Source: an uncultured Butyrivibrio sp. (GTDB lineage: Bacteria > Bacillota > Clostridia > Lachnospirales > Lachnospiraceae). Taken from it: DNA of 47,054 nt. Within the stretch, counting starts at the first letter, position 1; the number at the start of each line of letters is the position of its first letter. The notes beneath the pieces are model-generated. The model had not been told where the DNA came from. It searched no databases and saw only the letters and a list, made by a program, of their open reading frames with translations. Of this stretch, positions 30,984 to 39,499 are shown in pieces. The stretch spans positions 12,090 to 59,143 of the forward strand of contig CAJTON010000003.1 of the NCBI GenBank assembly GCA_910577605.1. Direction: 5' to 3'. A program made the position numbers and the translations under genes.

Positions 30984-31634
30984 TCACACCTCCTCTTTGT
31001 CCAGATAATTCATAAAATCAAGCAGCGAGTCAAATTTTGCGTAAATAAGCTCGTCTGTTTCTTTTGTTGGCGGCTGCATATCCGGCACCATTATGACCTT
31101 CATTCCCGCCGCCGACGCCGCTCTTATTCCGTTGTAGGAATCCTCTACGGCAAACGTTTCCTCCGGCTTGACTCCGAGAAGCTCGCACGCCTTGAGATAT
31201 ATCTCAGGATTCGGCTTACTGTGCGTGACAAGATTGCCGCCCACGATCTTATCAAAAAATCCCGTAAGTCCCGTATTCCTGAGATTATCCTCGACCATTC
31301 CGATTCTTGATGAAGAAGCTATCGCGACCTTCGCGCTCTTTTTCCTAAGAAATTCAAGAATCTCGCGCGTCCCCTTCATAAGCGGCACTCCGAGAGCCAG
31401 TATCCTGTCGAAAGCCGCGTCTTTTTCCCTGTAAAAATCGTCAAACGGAAAATCGCCGTGATAGTATTCGCCGAGTATCGCCTCCTGGTCGTTGCGGTTC
31501 ATTCCCATACAGCGGACAAGCGGCTCGCCTATGTCCGGTATTCCGAGGACTCCCGCAGCCTCCTCCCATGCCCTGCAGTATATTTTCTGAGTGTCAAAAA
31601 GAACCCCGTCCATGTCAAAAACAATATTTATCAT
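30984..31634 (-). CDS. HAD-superfamily hydrolase, beta-phosphoglucomutase-like
   Basis: 216 residues from the ATG with GGGAGG immediately upstream. Motif I FDMDGVLFDT (nucleophile and acid Asp at 7 and 9), a helical cap (residues about 15-80), motif II IASSSR, motif III with SKPNPEIY, motif IV AVEDSYNGIRAA. Members dephosphorylate or isomerise small phosphorylated metabolites. The substrate cannot be read from sequence. Lies 24 bp after NatB and 5 bp before TldD, so it belongs to their operon. Confidence 0.88.
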   Translation of the reverse strand: MINIVFDMDGVLFDTQKIYCRAWEEAAGVLGIPDIGEPLVRCMGMNRNDQEAILGEYYHGDFPFDDFYREKDAAFDRILALGVPLMKGTREILEFLRKKSAKVAIASSSRIGMVEDNLRNTGLTGFFDKIVGGNLVTHSKPNPEIYLKACELLGVKPEETFAVEDSYNGIRAASAAGMKVIMVPDMQPPTKETDELIYAKFDSLLDFMNYLDKEEV

Positions 31635-31658
31635 TTTACCTCCCATAAAGCATACAGA

Positions 31659-32867
31659 TTACGCGTTGAACATTATTTTTTCGCTCTTGAACGCCTTAGC
31701 CGTGAGCGCTATAAGCGCGAACGCGACGGCGTATGTGACGATTGCGGCGGCGGCGAACTGCGGCACCGTTATTTCCCTTGTGAAAATTCCTTTAAACGCT
31801 ACTGACGAATTGATAAGCGGTATCGCGTAGCTTGTGAACGACGAGGTGTCCGAGGTGTACATCGAAACCATTCCAGCGATTATCACTATCATATAAACAG
31901 GCATGATATATGTCTGCGCCTCTTTTATGCTCTTGGCTATAACCGACACAAGACCGATAAGGGCAACATACATAAGCACGATTCCGAGTATGAGGATGAT
32001 AAGCTGCGCTATCTGCACAGGCGTGAACGATATGGACAGTTCTGACATCATGGATTCCCCTCCCATCTGATTCACTCCGAGAGGTATCGCAACGAGCATT
32101 CCAAGTATATATACGAGCGCCGACATGATCGACAGAAGTCCGAGAGCCGCCATTTTTCCCATAACTATCTCCATACGGCTGACAGGAGTGAGCAAAAGGC
32201 TCGCAAGAGTTCCTCTCTCTTTTTCTCCCGCTATCGCGTCCACGCCTAGACCCATCGCGCCCGCAAAAATCATCATCGTTATAAAATAAGGCAGAAACAT
32301 TCCGAGCATCTTGCCCGCCGCCTTATCGTTATCAAACACCTGCGATCCTTCGTTGTCGCTGTCAACGGTAAAAATAACGGCGGCCTCCACGCTTCCGAAT
32401 TTATCCGCTATAAGCGTCTGTCTGTACCCTTCAAGGTATCCCATCACGCGTCCCCTCGCCTCGGTGGAATTGTCCTCCGACGGATTGTAAAAGGTCTTGA
32501 CCTGCGGAATAGCGGCTTTTTCGTCGGAAACCAGCTTTGTAAAATCCTCTGGGAATACGACAAGAATATCCGTATCTCCATTCTTGATATTTTCCTTGAT
32601 AAACTCCGTATTTTCCGACGCGCCGATATATGTGACGCTCATATCCTCTCCCGCGCCCAGAATCTCCGTAAAACGTTCAGGCGCATTCTGCACATATACC
32701 GCGGATTTATGCTTCTCGATATTATTGCTCATGTTCGACACAAGCGCGAAAATAAGCATGAACATTCCGACCATCACCACGACCGGCAGAATGAACATAG
32801 AAAAAATAAGTTTTTTATCCTTAAAAACCCTTGTGAGCTCTTTGCCCATAATTGACTTGAATCCCAT
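31659..32867 (-). CDS. natB: ABC-2-type permease, NatB-like
   Basis: 402 residues. One N-terminal TM (LIFSMFILPVVVMVGMFMLI), a large extracytoplasmic domain (about 50-190), then five or six TMs with the conserved cytosolic DAIAGEKERGTLASLLLTPV loop typical of NatB/ABC-2 permeases. Known NatAB pairs are involved in sodium or drug/peptide export. Start overlaps the natA stop region, with AAGGAGG upstream. Partner of the ATPase gene directly upstream. Confidence 0.85.
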   Translation of the reverse strand: MGFKSIMGKELTRVFKDKKLIFSMFILPVVVMVGMFMLIFALVSNMSNNIEKHKSAVYVQNAPERFTEILGAGEDMSVTYIGASENTEFIKENIKNGDTDILVVFPEDFTKLVSDEKAAIPQVKTFYNPSEDNSTEARGRVMGYLEGYRQTLIADKFGSVEAAVIFTVDSDNEGSQVFDNDKAAGKMLGMFLPYFITMMIFAGAMGLGVDAIAGEKERGTLASLLLTPVSRMEIVMGKMAALGLLSIMSALVYILGMLVAIPLGVNQMGGESMMSELSISFTPVQIAQLIILILGIVLMYVALIGLVSVIAKSIKEAQTYIMPVYMIVIIAGMVSMYTSDTSSFTSYAIPLINSSVAFKGIFTREITVPQFAAAAIVTYAVAFALIALTAKAFKSEKIMFNA

Positions 32868-32869
32868 TA

Positions 32870-33646
32870 TTACATTTCCTCCTTGTGATTGGCTTTATAC
32901 AGCTCAAAAAAAGCATCCTCAAGATTATCCGTACCGTACGCCTCATAGATCGCCGGCAGTGTGTCGTCGCAGACCTTGCGCCCGTCTATGATTATCCCCA
33001 CTCTGTCGCAGAGCTTCTCCGCCTCGCTCATTATATGGGTGGAGATTATCACGAGCTTTCCGTCGTCCCTAAGCTTCTTAAGATAATCCGTCACAAGTCT
33101 CGCGGTCACAATGTCAAGTCCCGATGTCGGCTCGTCAAAAATAATTATCTCCGGGTCATGCACAAGGCATACCGCGATAGCAGCCTTCTGCTTCATTCCC
33201 GTCGAAAGCTCGTCGATTTTTTTATCCTTGAATTCCTCTATTCCGAAATATCCGAAAAGCTCTTTTTTGCGCTCCGCCAGCTTATCCGCGTCCACCTTAT
33301 GAAGCCTTCCGAAAAAATCAAAAAGATAATTCACCGAAAACTGCGGGTCAAGCTTTATCTCGTTCGTCAGAAATCCGAGCCGTCCGCGCACCTCCTCCGG
33401 CTGCTTTACGGTGTCGAAGCCGTCAACCGTTATACTTCCCTGCGTGGGCTTCAGTAACGTAGCCATACACCTTAACGTGGTGGTCTTTCCCGCCCCGTTC
33501 GGTCCCAGAAGCCCGTATATCTCTCCGGGTCTGGCGCAGAACGATACGTCGTCCACCGCAATCTTGGTATTTTTTTTGGTGCGCGCCTTCTGCATCTGTC
33601 TCTGCGAAAGCTTGTACACCTTAGTAAGATTTTTTATTTCTATCAT
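32870..33646 (-). CDS. natA: ABC-2-type ATP-binding protein, NatA-like
   Basis: 258 residues from the ATG at 33644-33646 (MIEIKNLTKVYK) with GGGAGG upstream; the 18-codon longer frame has no site. Walker A GPNGAGKTT, signature LSTGMKQK, Walker B IIIFDEPTSGLD, H-loop STHIMSE. Energises the NatB permease; first gene of a five-gene operon with HAD hydrolase and TldD/TldE. The extended -10 at 33722 is a candidate promoter. Confidence 0.88.
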   Translation of the reverse strand: MIEIKNLTKVYKLSQRQMQKARTKKNTKIAVDDVSFCARPGEIYGLLGPNGAGKTTTLRCMATLLKPTQGSITVDGFDTVKQPEEVRGRLGFLTNEIKLDPQFSVNYLFDFFGRLHKVDADKLAERKKELFGYFGIEEFKDKKIDELSTGMKQKAAIAVCLVHDPEIIIFDEPTSGLDIVTARLVTDYLKKLRDDGKLVIISTHIMSEAEKLCDRVGIIIDGRKVCDDTLPAIYEAYGTDNLEDAFFELYKANHKEEM

Positions 33647-33721
33647 AGCTGTCCTCCCGGTATTCCCGTGAAGCGCAAATCGCCCGACGGGATTTTCCAT
33701 ATATATAAAGAATACACAGAA

Positions 33722-33750
33722 ATATTACCATATATTTACAAAGTTATCCA
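33722..33750 (-). promoter_or_regulatory. Candidate promoter of natAB-HAD-tldDE operon
   Basis: Extended -10 TGGTAATAT (TAATAT at 33722-33727, minus strand) with a weak -35 (TGGATA) 17 bp upstream. It lies about 75 bp before the natA ATG, in an AT-rich region shared with the divergent plus-strand promoter. Confidence 0.45.
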
Positions 33751-33853
33751 TAAATTTTTTCCGCACCCTTTTGGAGCCTTAAATTTGCTGGAGCCGCAAA
33801 TAAACAAATGATTTTATAATATTGTTATATGCCATGTAAGGCAGAAAATCCCC

Positions 33854-33882
33854 TTGCGCTTTCCCTCCTTATTATGTATAAT
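33854..33882 (+). promoter_or_regulatory. Promoter of the TM1266-ABC importer operon
   Basis: TTGCGC (33854-33859), 17-bp spacer, TATAAT (33877-33882), about 58 bp before the ATG at 33941. Confidence 0.6.
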
Positions 33883-33940
33883 ATAAACGCAAGTTTTCTG
33901 AAACAAAGGGATCTCCCTGAAGTAAAGAAAGGACATTATT

Positions 33941-34186
33941 ATGTATAAATTTGCGGTCATAGGAATTTTCATCAGGGATATGTCTAAAATATCTCTTGTC
34001 AACGAACGGCTCCACGAGTACGCGGAATATATCGTGGGACGGCTCGGCATTCCATACAGAGAAAAAAACATCAATATAATATCCGTTATCGTACACGCTC
34101 CGGCGGATACGATAAGCACGCTTTCAGGAAAACTTGGCAATATTAACGGCGTTACAGCCAAAGCGATGCAGACTGCCGCCGACTGA
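33941..34186 (+). CDS. TM1266-family protein (iron-only hydrogenase system putative regulator)
   Basis: 81 residues, an ACT/NikR-C-like small ferredoxin-fold protein: FAVIGIFIRDMSKISLVNER, then LHEYAEYIVGRLGIPYREKN, NIISVIVHAPADTISTLSGK. This pattern is the TM1266 family, usually encoded beside HydE/F/G of [FeFe]-hydrogenase assembly. No hydrogenase gene is in this window. GAAAGGA upstream; the next gene follows after 19 bp. Presumed regulatory or ligand-sensing; exact role not established. Confidence 0.85.
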   Translation: MYKFAVIGIFIRDMSKISLVNERLHEYAEYIVGRLGIPYREKNINIISVIVHAPADTISTLSGKLGNINGVTAKAMQTAAD

Positions 34187-34205
34187 AAAGAGAGGTAATT
34201 ATATT

Positions 34206-35198
34206 ATGAAAAAGAAATTATTGTCACTGCTGCTTGCGCTCACGCTTGCAGCTTCCTTTACCGCGTGCGGACGCGGCGCTTCGGACGCGGGAAACAAAGG
34301 CTGCGATATAAACATCGCTTCGCTTAAGGGTCCGACCTCGATCGGGTTAGTAAAGCTTTTTGACGACTCCGACAACGGGCAGACAGTAAACAAATACAAC
34401 TACTCCATACACGGAACGGCGGACGAGATAAGCACAGGACTTATCAAGGGCGATTTTGACGCCGCCGCGGTGCCGTGCAATCTCGCCTCCGTGCTTTACA
34501 ACAAGTCAAAAGGAGAGATCGTAATAGCCGGGATCAATACGCTCGGAGTTCTTTATATCCTTGAAAAAGGTGAGGAAATAAAATCCGTCGCCGATCTGAA
34601 GGGAAAAACGATCTACGCGACGGGTCAGGGTACGACTCCCGAATACACGCTTCGATATCTTTTAAGCTCAAACGGACTTGACCCCGACAAAGACGTTACG
34701 ATAGAATTCCGCTCCGAAGCGTCCGAGGTCGTTTCAGCGGTATCGCAGATGGAATCCGCGGTAATGATGCTGCCTCAGCCCTATGTGACGATAGCTCTCA
34801 ATTCCGACGAAAATATCCGGGTAGCGCTTGACGTTACCGGGGAATGGGAGAAAAACGACAAAAACAGCACTGTCGTGACCGGAGTGATCGTGGCAAGAAA
34901 AGCGTTTATCGACGAACATCCGAAGGAATTTGATGCGTTCCTCTCTGAGTACAGGTCTTCCGCGGCATACGCCAATGATAACGTATCGGATACGGCGGTG
35001 CTTCTTGAGAAATTTGATATATTTAAAGCCGCGATCGCGCAAAAAGCAATACCCCAGTGCAACGTGACCTTTATCACGGGCAGCGAAATGCAGACAAAGG
35101 TGCTTTCTTATCTGTCGGTACTCTTTGACGCGAATCCCGCGTCGGTAGGCGGAAAACTGCCTGACGAAAATATTTTTTACGGCGTGAGGGCTGAATGA
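34206..35198 (+). CDS. ABC importer substrate-binding lipoprotein (NMT1/THI5, SsuA/TauA-like)
   Basis: 330 residues from the ATG at 34206, with AGAGAGG upstream. Signal peptide LLSLLLALTLAASFTAC with lipobox Cys, then a two-lobed NMT1/SsuA-type domain: IASLKGPTSIGLVKLFD, KGDFDAAAVPCNLASVLYNK, SVADLKGKTIYATGQGTTPE, and AVMMLPQPYVTIAL. The family binds sulfonates, nitrate, thiamine precursors or similar small anions; the ligand is unknown. Stop overlaps the permease start by ATGA. Confidence 0.87.
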   Translation: MKKKLLSLLLALTLAASFTACGRGASDAGNKGCDINIASLKGPTSIGLVKLFDDSDNGQTVNKYNYSIHGTADEISTGLIKGDFDAAAVPCNLASVLYNKSKGEIVIAGINTLGVLYILEKGEEIKSVADLKGKTIYATGQGTTPEYTLRYLLSSNGLDPDKDVTIEFRSEASEVVSAVSQMESAVMMLPQPYVTIALNSDENIRVALDVTGEWEKNDKNSTVVTGVIVARKAFIDEHPKEFDAFLSEYRSSAAYANDNVSDTAVLLEKFDIFKAAIAQKAIPQCNVTFITGSEMQTKVLSYLSVLFDANPASVGGKLPDENIFYGVRAE

Positions 35199-35968
35199 AA
35201 TACAGGAAAGCCGTTTTTACGGCAATAAGCGTAATACTGTGGATAGGAATATGGTTTGCCGCCGCCCGCCTTGCGGACAAGGAAATTTTTTTTCCCGGTC
35301 CGACAGCCGTAGCCGCCGCGTTCGGCAGACTCATACGTTCGCGCGGCTTTTACTCCGGCATTATTGTCTCGCTGTCCGGCATTGCGGCGGGATTTGCGGC
35401 GGGATTCGCGGCGGGAGCGGCGCTTTCCGCATTGGTTTTCCGTTTCCCGTTTCTTGAAACCTTTATAGGCGTTCCGATAAAAATAATCAAAGCCGTTCCG
35501 GTCGCCTCCTTTGTGATACTGGCTCTGCTGTGGCTAGACTCAAAAAAGCTTTCCGTACTTATCTCCGCAATGATGGTAACTCCCGTCATTTATTCAGGGA
35601 CTCTGTCGGGACTTCGCGGCACGGATGTAAAAATGCTTGAATTCGCTAAAGTTTTCAGGCTTTCCGCGTTAAAAAAAATACGTTATATATATATTCCGGC
35701 GGTAATGAACCCGTTGATATCCGCCTCGTCCGTGGCGATAGGCTTCGCGTGGAAATCGGGGATCGCCGCCGAAATAATCGGGCTGATAAAAGGCTCGATA
35801 GGCAATGAGCTTTATAAGGCAAAGCTTTATCTTGAAACCCCGGAGCTTTTTGCGTGGACGGTAACGATAATTATTGTCAGCGCGCTCTGTGAAAAAGCAA
35901 TCTTGCTTCTGCTTTCTCTTGCCGGAAGAGCTTTGGGAGGTGTGACGAATGTCAGGAATACGGATTAA
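35195..35968 (+). CDS. ABC importer permease (SsuC/TauC-like)
   Basis: 257 residues with about six membrane spans and the BPD-type EAA region (FRLSALKKIRYIYIPAVMNP, then SSVAIGFAWKSGIAAEIIG). Pairs with the preceding binding protein and the following ATPase. The N-terminus (AVFTAISVILWIGIWFAAAR) is a signal-anchor. It overlaps both neighbours, indicating one transcript. Confidence 0.88.
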   Translation: MKYRKAVFTAISVILWIGIWFAAARLADKEIFFPGPTAVAAAFGRLIRSRGFYSGIIVSLSGIAAGFAAGFAAGAALSALVFRFPFLETFIGVPIKIIKAVPVASFVILALLWLDSKKLSVLISAMMVTPVIYSGTLSGLRGTDVKMLEFAKVFRLSALKKIRYIYIPAVMNPLISASSVAIGFAWKSGIAAEIIGLIKGSIGNELYKAKLYLETPELFAWTVTIIIVSALCEKAILLLLSLAGRALGGVTNVRNTD

Positions 35969-36524
35969 AAATTTATGCATATCTTATGAAGGTAAGACCG
36001 TACTCAAAGATTTTTCATATTATTTCGCAGACGGAAGCTTCACTGCGGTCCTTGCTCCGTCAGGCTTCGGCAAAACCTCTCTTATAAACGCCGTTATGGG
36101 AATTATACCTTACGGCGGATCAATAGATTTCTCCGAACCGCCAGTAATTTCCGCCGTTTTCCAGGAGGACAGACTTTGCGGCGGACTGACGGCTTTGCGC
36201 AATGTAATGCTAACGGCGGACGCGCGCTGCTCCAAAGAAGAAATTCTTAAAGCGTTTGAATCGGTAGGACTTAAAGACTGCGCGGGAAAACGCGCCTGTG
36301 TTTTGAGCGGGGGAATGAAGCGGCGAGTCGCAATTATCCGCGCTGTTTTTGCCGCGCATAATCTTCTTATACTTGACGAACCGTTTAAAGGTCTTGACGC
36401 GTCTACCAAATCTCGCGCCATGTCTTTTGTTAAAGAAAAAACCGCCTCCGGCACCGTGATTATGATAACTCACGACGTCCGCGAGGCGGAATATTTCGAC
36501 TCGGACATTCTTGATCTTTCTTAA
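35949..36524 (+). CDS. ABC importer ATP-binding protein (short SsuB-like)
   Basis: 191 residues, at the lower limit for SsuB/TauB. Walker A APSGFGKTS, Q-loop AVFQEDRL, signature LSGGMKRR, Walker B LLILDEPFKGLD, H-loop ITHDVREAEYF: all motifs present, so it should be functional. The regulatory C-terminal extension seen in longer family members is absent. GGGAGG upstream; overlaps the permease by 20 bp. Ends 2 bp before the convergent yfhO stop, with no terminator between them. Confidence 0.88.
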   Translation: MSGIRIKNLCISYEGKTVLKDFSYYFADGSFTAVLAPSGFGKTSLINAVMGIIPYGGSIDFSEPPVISAVFQEDRLCGGLTALRNVMLTADARCSKEEILKAFESVGLKDCAGKRACVLSGGMKRRVAIIRAVFAAHNLLILDEPFKGLDASTKSRAMSFVKEKTASGTVIMITHDVREAEYFDSDILDLS

Positions 36525-36526
36525 CT

Positions 36527-39430
36527 CTATTTCTTACCGTTGCCGATTATAAAGGTGGCGACAGGCTTATGCGATTTCTTCTTTTTCTTTGTCTTGTTAT
36601 CCTTATGACTGTCGGGAGAGGCTTCCGGCTTTTTCTCCGGTACGGGAGGCACAGGCTCCTCTATTTTGCGAAGCTCGACCACCGCTTCACTCTTCTCCTC
36701 TTCGCCATACATGGAAACGCTCCTGTCATCATCGGAAATAACGCGTTCTTCTTCTGACATATGCAATTCAGGCTCAGCTTCTTCATACAAAACGGGAACC
36801 GGCTCCGGTATATTATCCGCGGCGGCATTGTTTACCGTAACGGCGGACGCGCTCTTTTTCCTGCGGTGACCGGTGACAGCGAGAGTAACCGTCAGCGCAG
36901 TAAGAAATAATGCGGCGCTTGCCAACGTAATGTAAAGCCCAAGTCTGAATCCGGGCGTGACATAACTCATCTCAATCGTATGCGTACCCTCTGAAAGCTC
37001 AAGCATCATAAACAGTCCGCACCATTTGTCCGGCTCGGTTTCCTTTCCGTCGACCTTGAGTGTCCAGCCCTCGGCATACGGAATCGTGAGCAGCACGTTC
37101 GAGGTATCGTCAAGGCTTATCGTGCCCTTAAGATAATCATCCCAATATTCTCTGACCTGGAGCTGATATATCGAGAGCATATCATATGTGTCCTGTAAGA
37201 CCTTATTATCTATTGCCGCTGCGTACATAGTCGCCGAAGGATTTTCAGGATTCTTTAACGATATTATAACGCGCACCTGCGTTCCTTTTTTGAGCGCTCC
37301 CAAATCTATGACGCACTGGCTGCGATTGCCCGTATATACAAGCTCACCGTCAACATACGCGTCTATCCTCTGCACATCAGAAACTACCGGCTGAAAGAGA
37401 AATTCTTCGTCCTGCCCGATAACGTGCGTATAAGACAGAACTCCGTCAGGAGCGGACTTATCTTCTTCAAAAATAAAATTCCTGTTTGAAAAAACAACGC
37501 CGCCCGTAATATTTTTGCTCAGCGTGTTCATAGACTCAAAAGGATTGTCGCCGAGTTCAAAATCCTGTTTTGCGAGCGCGTCCGGTATCGCGTAGCCGAC
37601 TGACAGCGCGTATTTGTTGCGGTATACGCCTACCTCTCCCTCCGTCCTTACATACTCGTAAGCAGTGGAATTAACGTCATAATATCTCGTATAATAGTAT
37701 CTTACGCCAAGAAGCATATCCATAAACGCGTTCTCACCGTAATACATAACGTTATTGGTTCCTCCGGTAGCGCCCGTATGACAGTAAAAAAGCGTCTGGT
37801 CGTAATTGTTGAAGGTATTGAAAAGCGACATGGCTCTGATGCTATAAAGCGTCGCCTCGCTCACGACGGACTGGTGCCCGATATTTTTCATATAATCGCA
37901 CCATTCCCTTATCTTATCGGCGGAAATCTCGTCAAACGTCATATATTCGGCTTCGTTTTCAAACCATTCCTCTTTGGGATTGTATACCTCGTCTATTTTC
38001 TCACGGTAATAACCGTTTTCCTTCTTGGAATTTATCGCTTCAAAATCAGCCATATAATGGCTGTAATCTCCGATAACGCTGCTGCTTACGGTAAAAATGC
38101 CGAGAACAAGCATAGCCGTCAGCTCAACATACACAAAAATCTGCGATATGACGAACTTGACTTTTCCGCGTCCGAAGGCAAGTATCAGTGCATAAGCGAA
38201 CGCAAGCCCCGCTGTAACAGCCGCCTGCATTATCAGGTCGTTATCAAAATAAGCCAGCGCGCCCGCTCCTGCCGCAAGAAGTCCGAACGCGGCAAAAATG
38301 GAACGCTTCTTAACTCTTTTCTTGCTCTGCACACATATTTCAAACGCCATTGACAGAAGCAGGAATGTTATCATAAAAGAAAATCGGTTGGGTATCCCCG
38401 TCTGTTCATGGAAGCCGTGCCATATAAAATTGAGCGGCTTGAAATTCAGACTGAAAAGCATCACCGCAAGCAATATGAAATTGCGGATCTTTTTACCGGG
38501 CTTGACGCCGCCTGACGTAAAGTAGACTAACGAAAGCAGCAAGGCGAATGTAGTCATAAAAAGATTCGCGTACTGTCTGTCAAAATTTATTCCTATCTGC
38601 GGAATACCTATGAGGAAATTGGAAAAGCTTTCCGCGTAGCTTCCGTAAAACTCCGGCGCGGGCAGCAGTTCTCCCGAAATATATGTGCTCTGGACCCCGC
38701 CGAACGAAGGAAGAAGTATCACCGCGCTTATTCCTACGGCAAGAAGCGAACTGAATCCAACCCAAAGAAACTTTTTCATAAAGTCGCCGAAGCTTTTGAA
38801 GCTGTAAGTAAAAAAATAAAGGAAAATGAAAATACAACTCATATAGCCTACAAAATAGCTTATAACTATGAGCAGCGAAAGAAAAAGCGTGTACCAGTAC
38901 CATTTGGGATTCTTTTCTCTCATCAGCAGATCAAGCCCCATTATAACGAGAGGAAACAAAAGCACGCCGTCCAGCCACATTATGTTCCACGCGTATCCGA
39001 CCATGAAGCCGCAGAGCGCGTATATCGTCGAAAACGACACTATCCGGCTGCACTTCGCCTTAGGGAACCTGTTTTTGAGAAACACCGAGAATGTCCCTCC
39101 GCAGAAGGCAAGCTTCAGCACGATAAGCAGATTCACAGCGTAAACTATCCTGCTCTTTCCGAAAAGAAGAATTATAAAATTAAGCGGCGAAACAAGGTAA
39201 TAAGAAAAAACCGCCCAGAAATCATAGCCCATGCTTCCGGTCAGCGAATAGAATATGCTTTTGCCGTCCGTGAGAACGTCATAATACGCGTTCAAAAAAG
39301 GAACATATTGCTCATAACAATCGTTAGCAACAAGCCCCACATCACAGAATATAAACGCAATTAATGAAATTAGTCCCACTATTGCCAATGGAACTAAAGT
39401 ACTGATAATAATATGTTTAATGTTTTTCAT
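36527..39430 (-). CDS. YfhO-family multi-spanning membrane protein (GT-C-like)
   Basis: 967 residues. N-terminal helix, then an acidic external loop with VGLVANDCYEQYVPFLNAYY (the GT-C-like DxxxxxxP region), many TMs up to about residue 450, a large extracytoplasmic domain (about 460-840), one further TM (LGLYITLASAALFLTALTVT) and a long cytoplasmic tail rich in Glu/Pro and ending KKKKKSHKP. B. subtilis YfhO is needed for GlcNAc decoration of lipoteichoic acid, and this may be similar. The Lys-rich tail is an addition. Preceded by a GGAGATG site. Confidence 0.8.
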   Translation of the reverse strand: MKNIKHIIISTLVPLAIVGLISLIAFIFCDVGLVANDCYEQYVPFLNAYYDVLTDGKSIFYSLTGSMGYDFWAVFSYYLVSPLNFIILLFGKSRIVYAVNLLIVLKLAFCGGTFSVFLKNRFPKAKCSRIVSFSTIYALCGFMVGYAWNIMWLDGVLLFPLVIMGLDLLMREKNPKWYWYTLFLSLLIVISYFVGYMSCIFIFLYFFTYSFKSFGDFMKKFLWVGFSSLLAVGISAVILLPSFGGVQSTYISGELLPAPEFYGSYAESFSNFLIGIPQIGINFDRQYANLFMTTFALLLSLVYFTSGGVKPGKKIRNFILLAVMLFSLNFKPLNFIWHGFHEQTGIPNRFSFMITFLLLSMAFEICVQSKKRVKKRSIFAAFGLLAAGAGALAYFDNDLIMQAAVTAGLAFAYALILAFGRGKVKFVISQIFVYVELTAMLVLGIFTVSSSVIGDYSHYMADFEAINSKKENGYYREKIDEVYNPKEEWFENEAEYMTFDEISADKIREWCDYMKNIGHQSVVSEATLYSIRAMSLFNTFNNYDQTLFYCHTGATGGTNNVMYYGENAFMDMLLGVRYYYTRYYDVNSTAYEYVRTEGEVGVYRNKYALSVGYAIPDALAKQDFELGDNPFESMNTLSKNITGGVVFSNRNFIFEEDKSAPDGVLSYTHVIGQDEEFLFQPVVSDVQRIDAYVDGELVYTGNRSQCVIDLGALKKGTQVRVIISLKNPENPSATMYAAAIDNKVLQDTYDMLSIYQLQVREYWDDYLKGTISLDDTSNVLLTIPYAEGWTLKVDGKETEPDKWCGLFMMLELSEGTHTIEMSYVTPGFRLGLYITLASAALFLTALTVTLAVTGHRRKKSASAVTVNNAAADNIPEPVPVLYEEAEPELHMSEEERVISDDDRSVSMYGEEEKSEAVVELRKIEEPVPPVPEKKPEASPDSHKDNKTKKKKKSHKPVATFIIGNGKK

Positions 39431-39454
39431 CTACGCATCTCCGATAATATTAAT

Positions 39455-39476
39455 AAAGTGCCGGCGGAGCCGGAAT
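39455..39476 (-). terminator. Short GC-rich terminator after the GGDEF gene
   Basis: 5-bp stem CCGGC/GCCGG with a 3-nt loop followed by a T/A-rich tail (TTTATTAATATT) on the minus strand, in the 69 bp between the GGDEF gene stop and the yfhO start. The T run is interrupted, so efficiency is uncertain. Confidence 0.4.
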
Positions 39477-39499
39477 TTTCCAACATTACCTTTTGTCCG

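Noticed and set aside
28298..33646. RiPP gene cluster
   Set aside because: TldD/E and an exporter are present, but no precursor peptide, cyclodehydratase, radical SAM or lanthipeptide enzyme is in the window.
33647..33940. Small RNA or precursor peptide in the divergent intergenic region
   Set aside because: Only promoters and AT-rich sequence were found; no ORF with a ribosome binding site and no convincing terminator.
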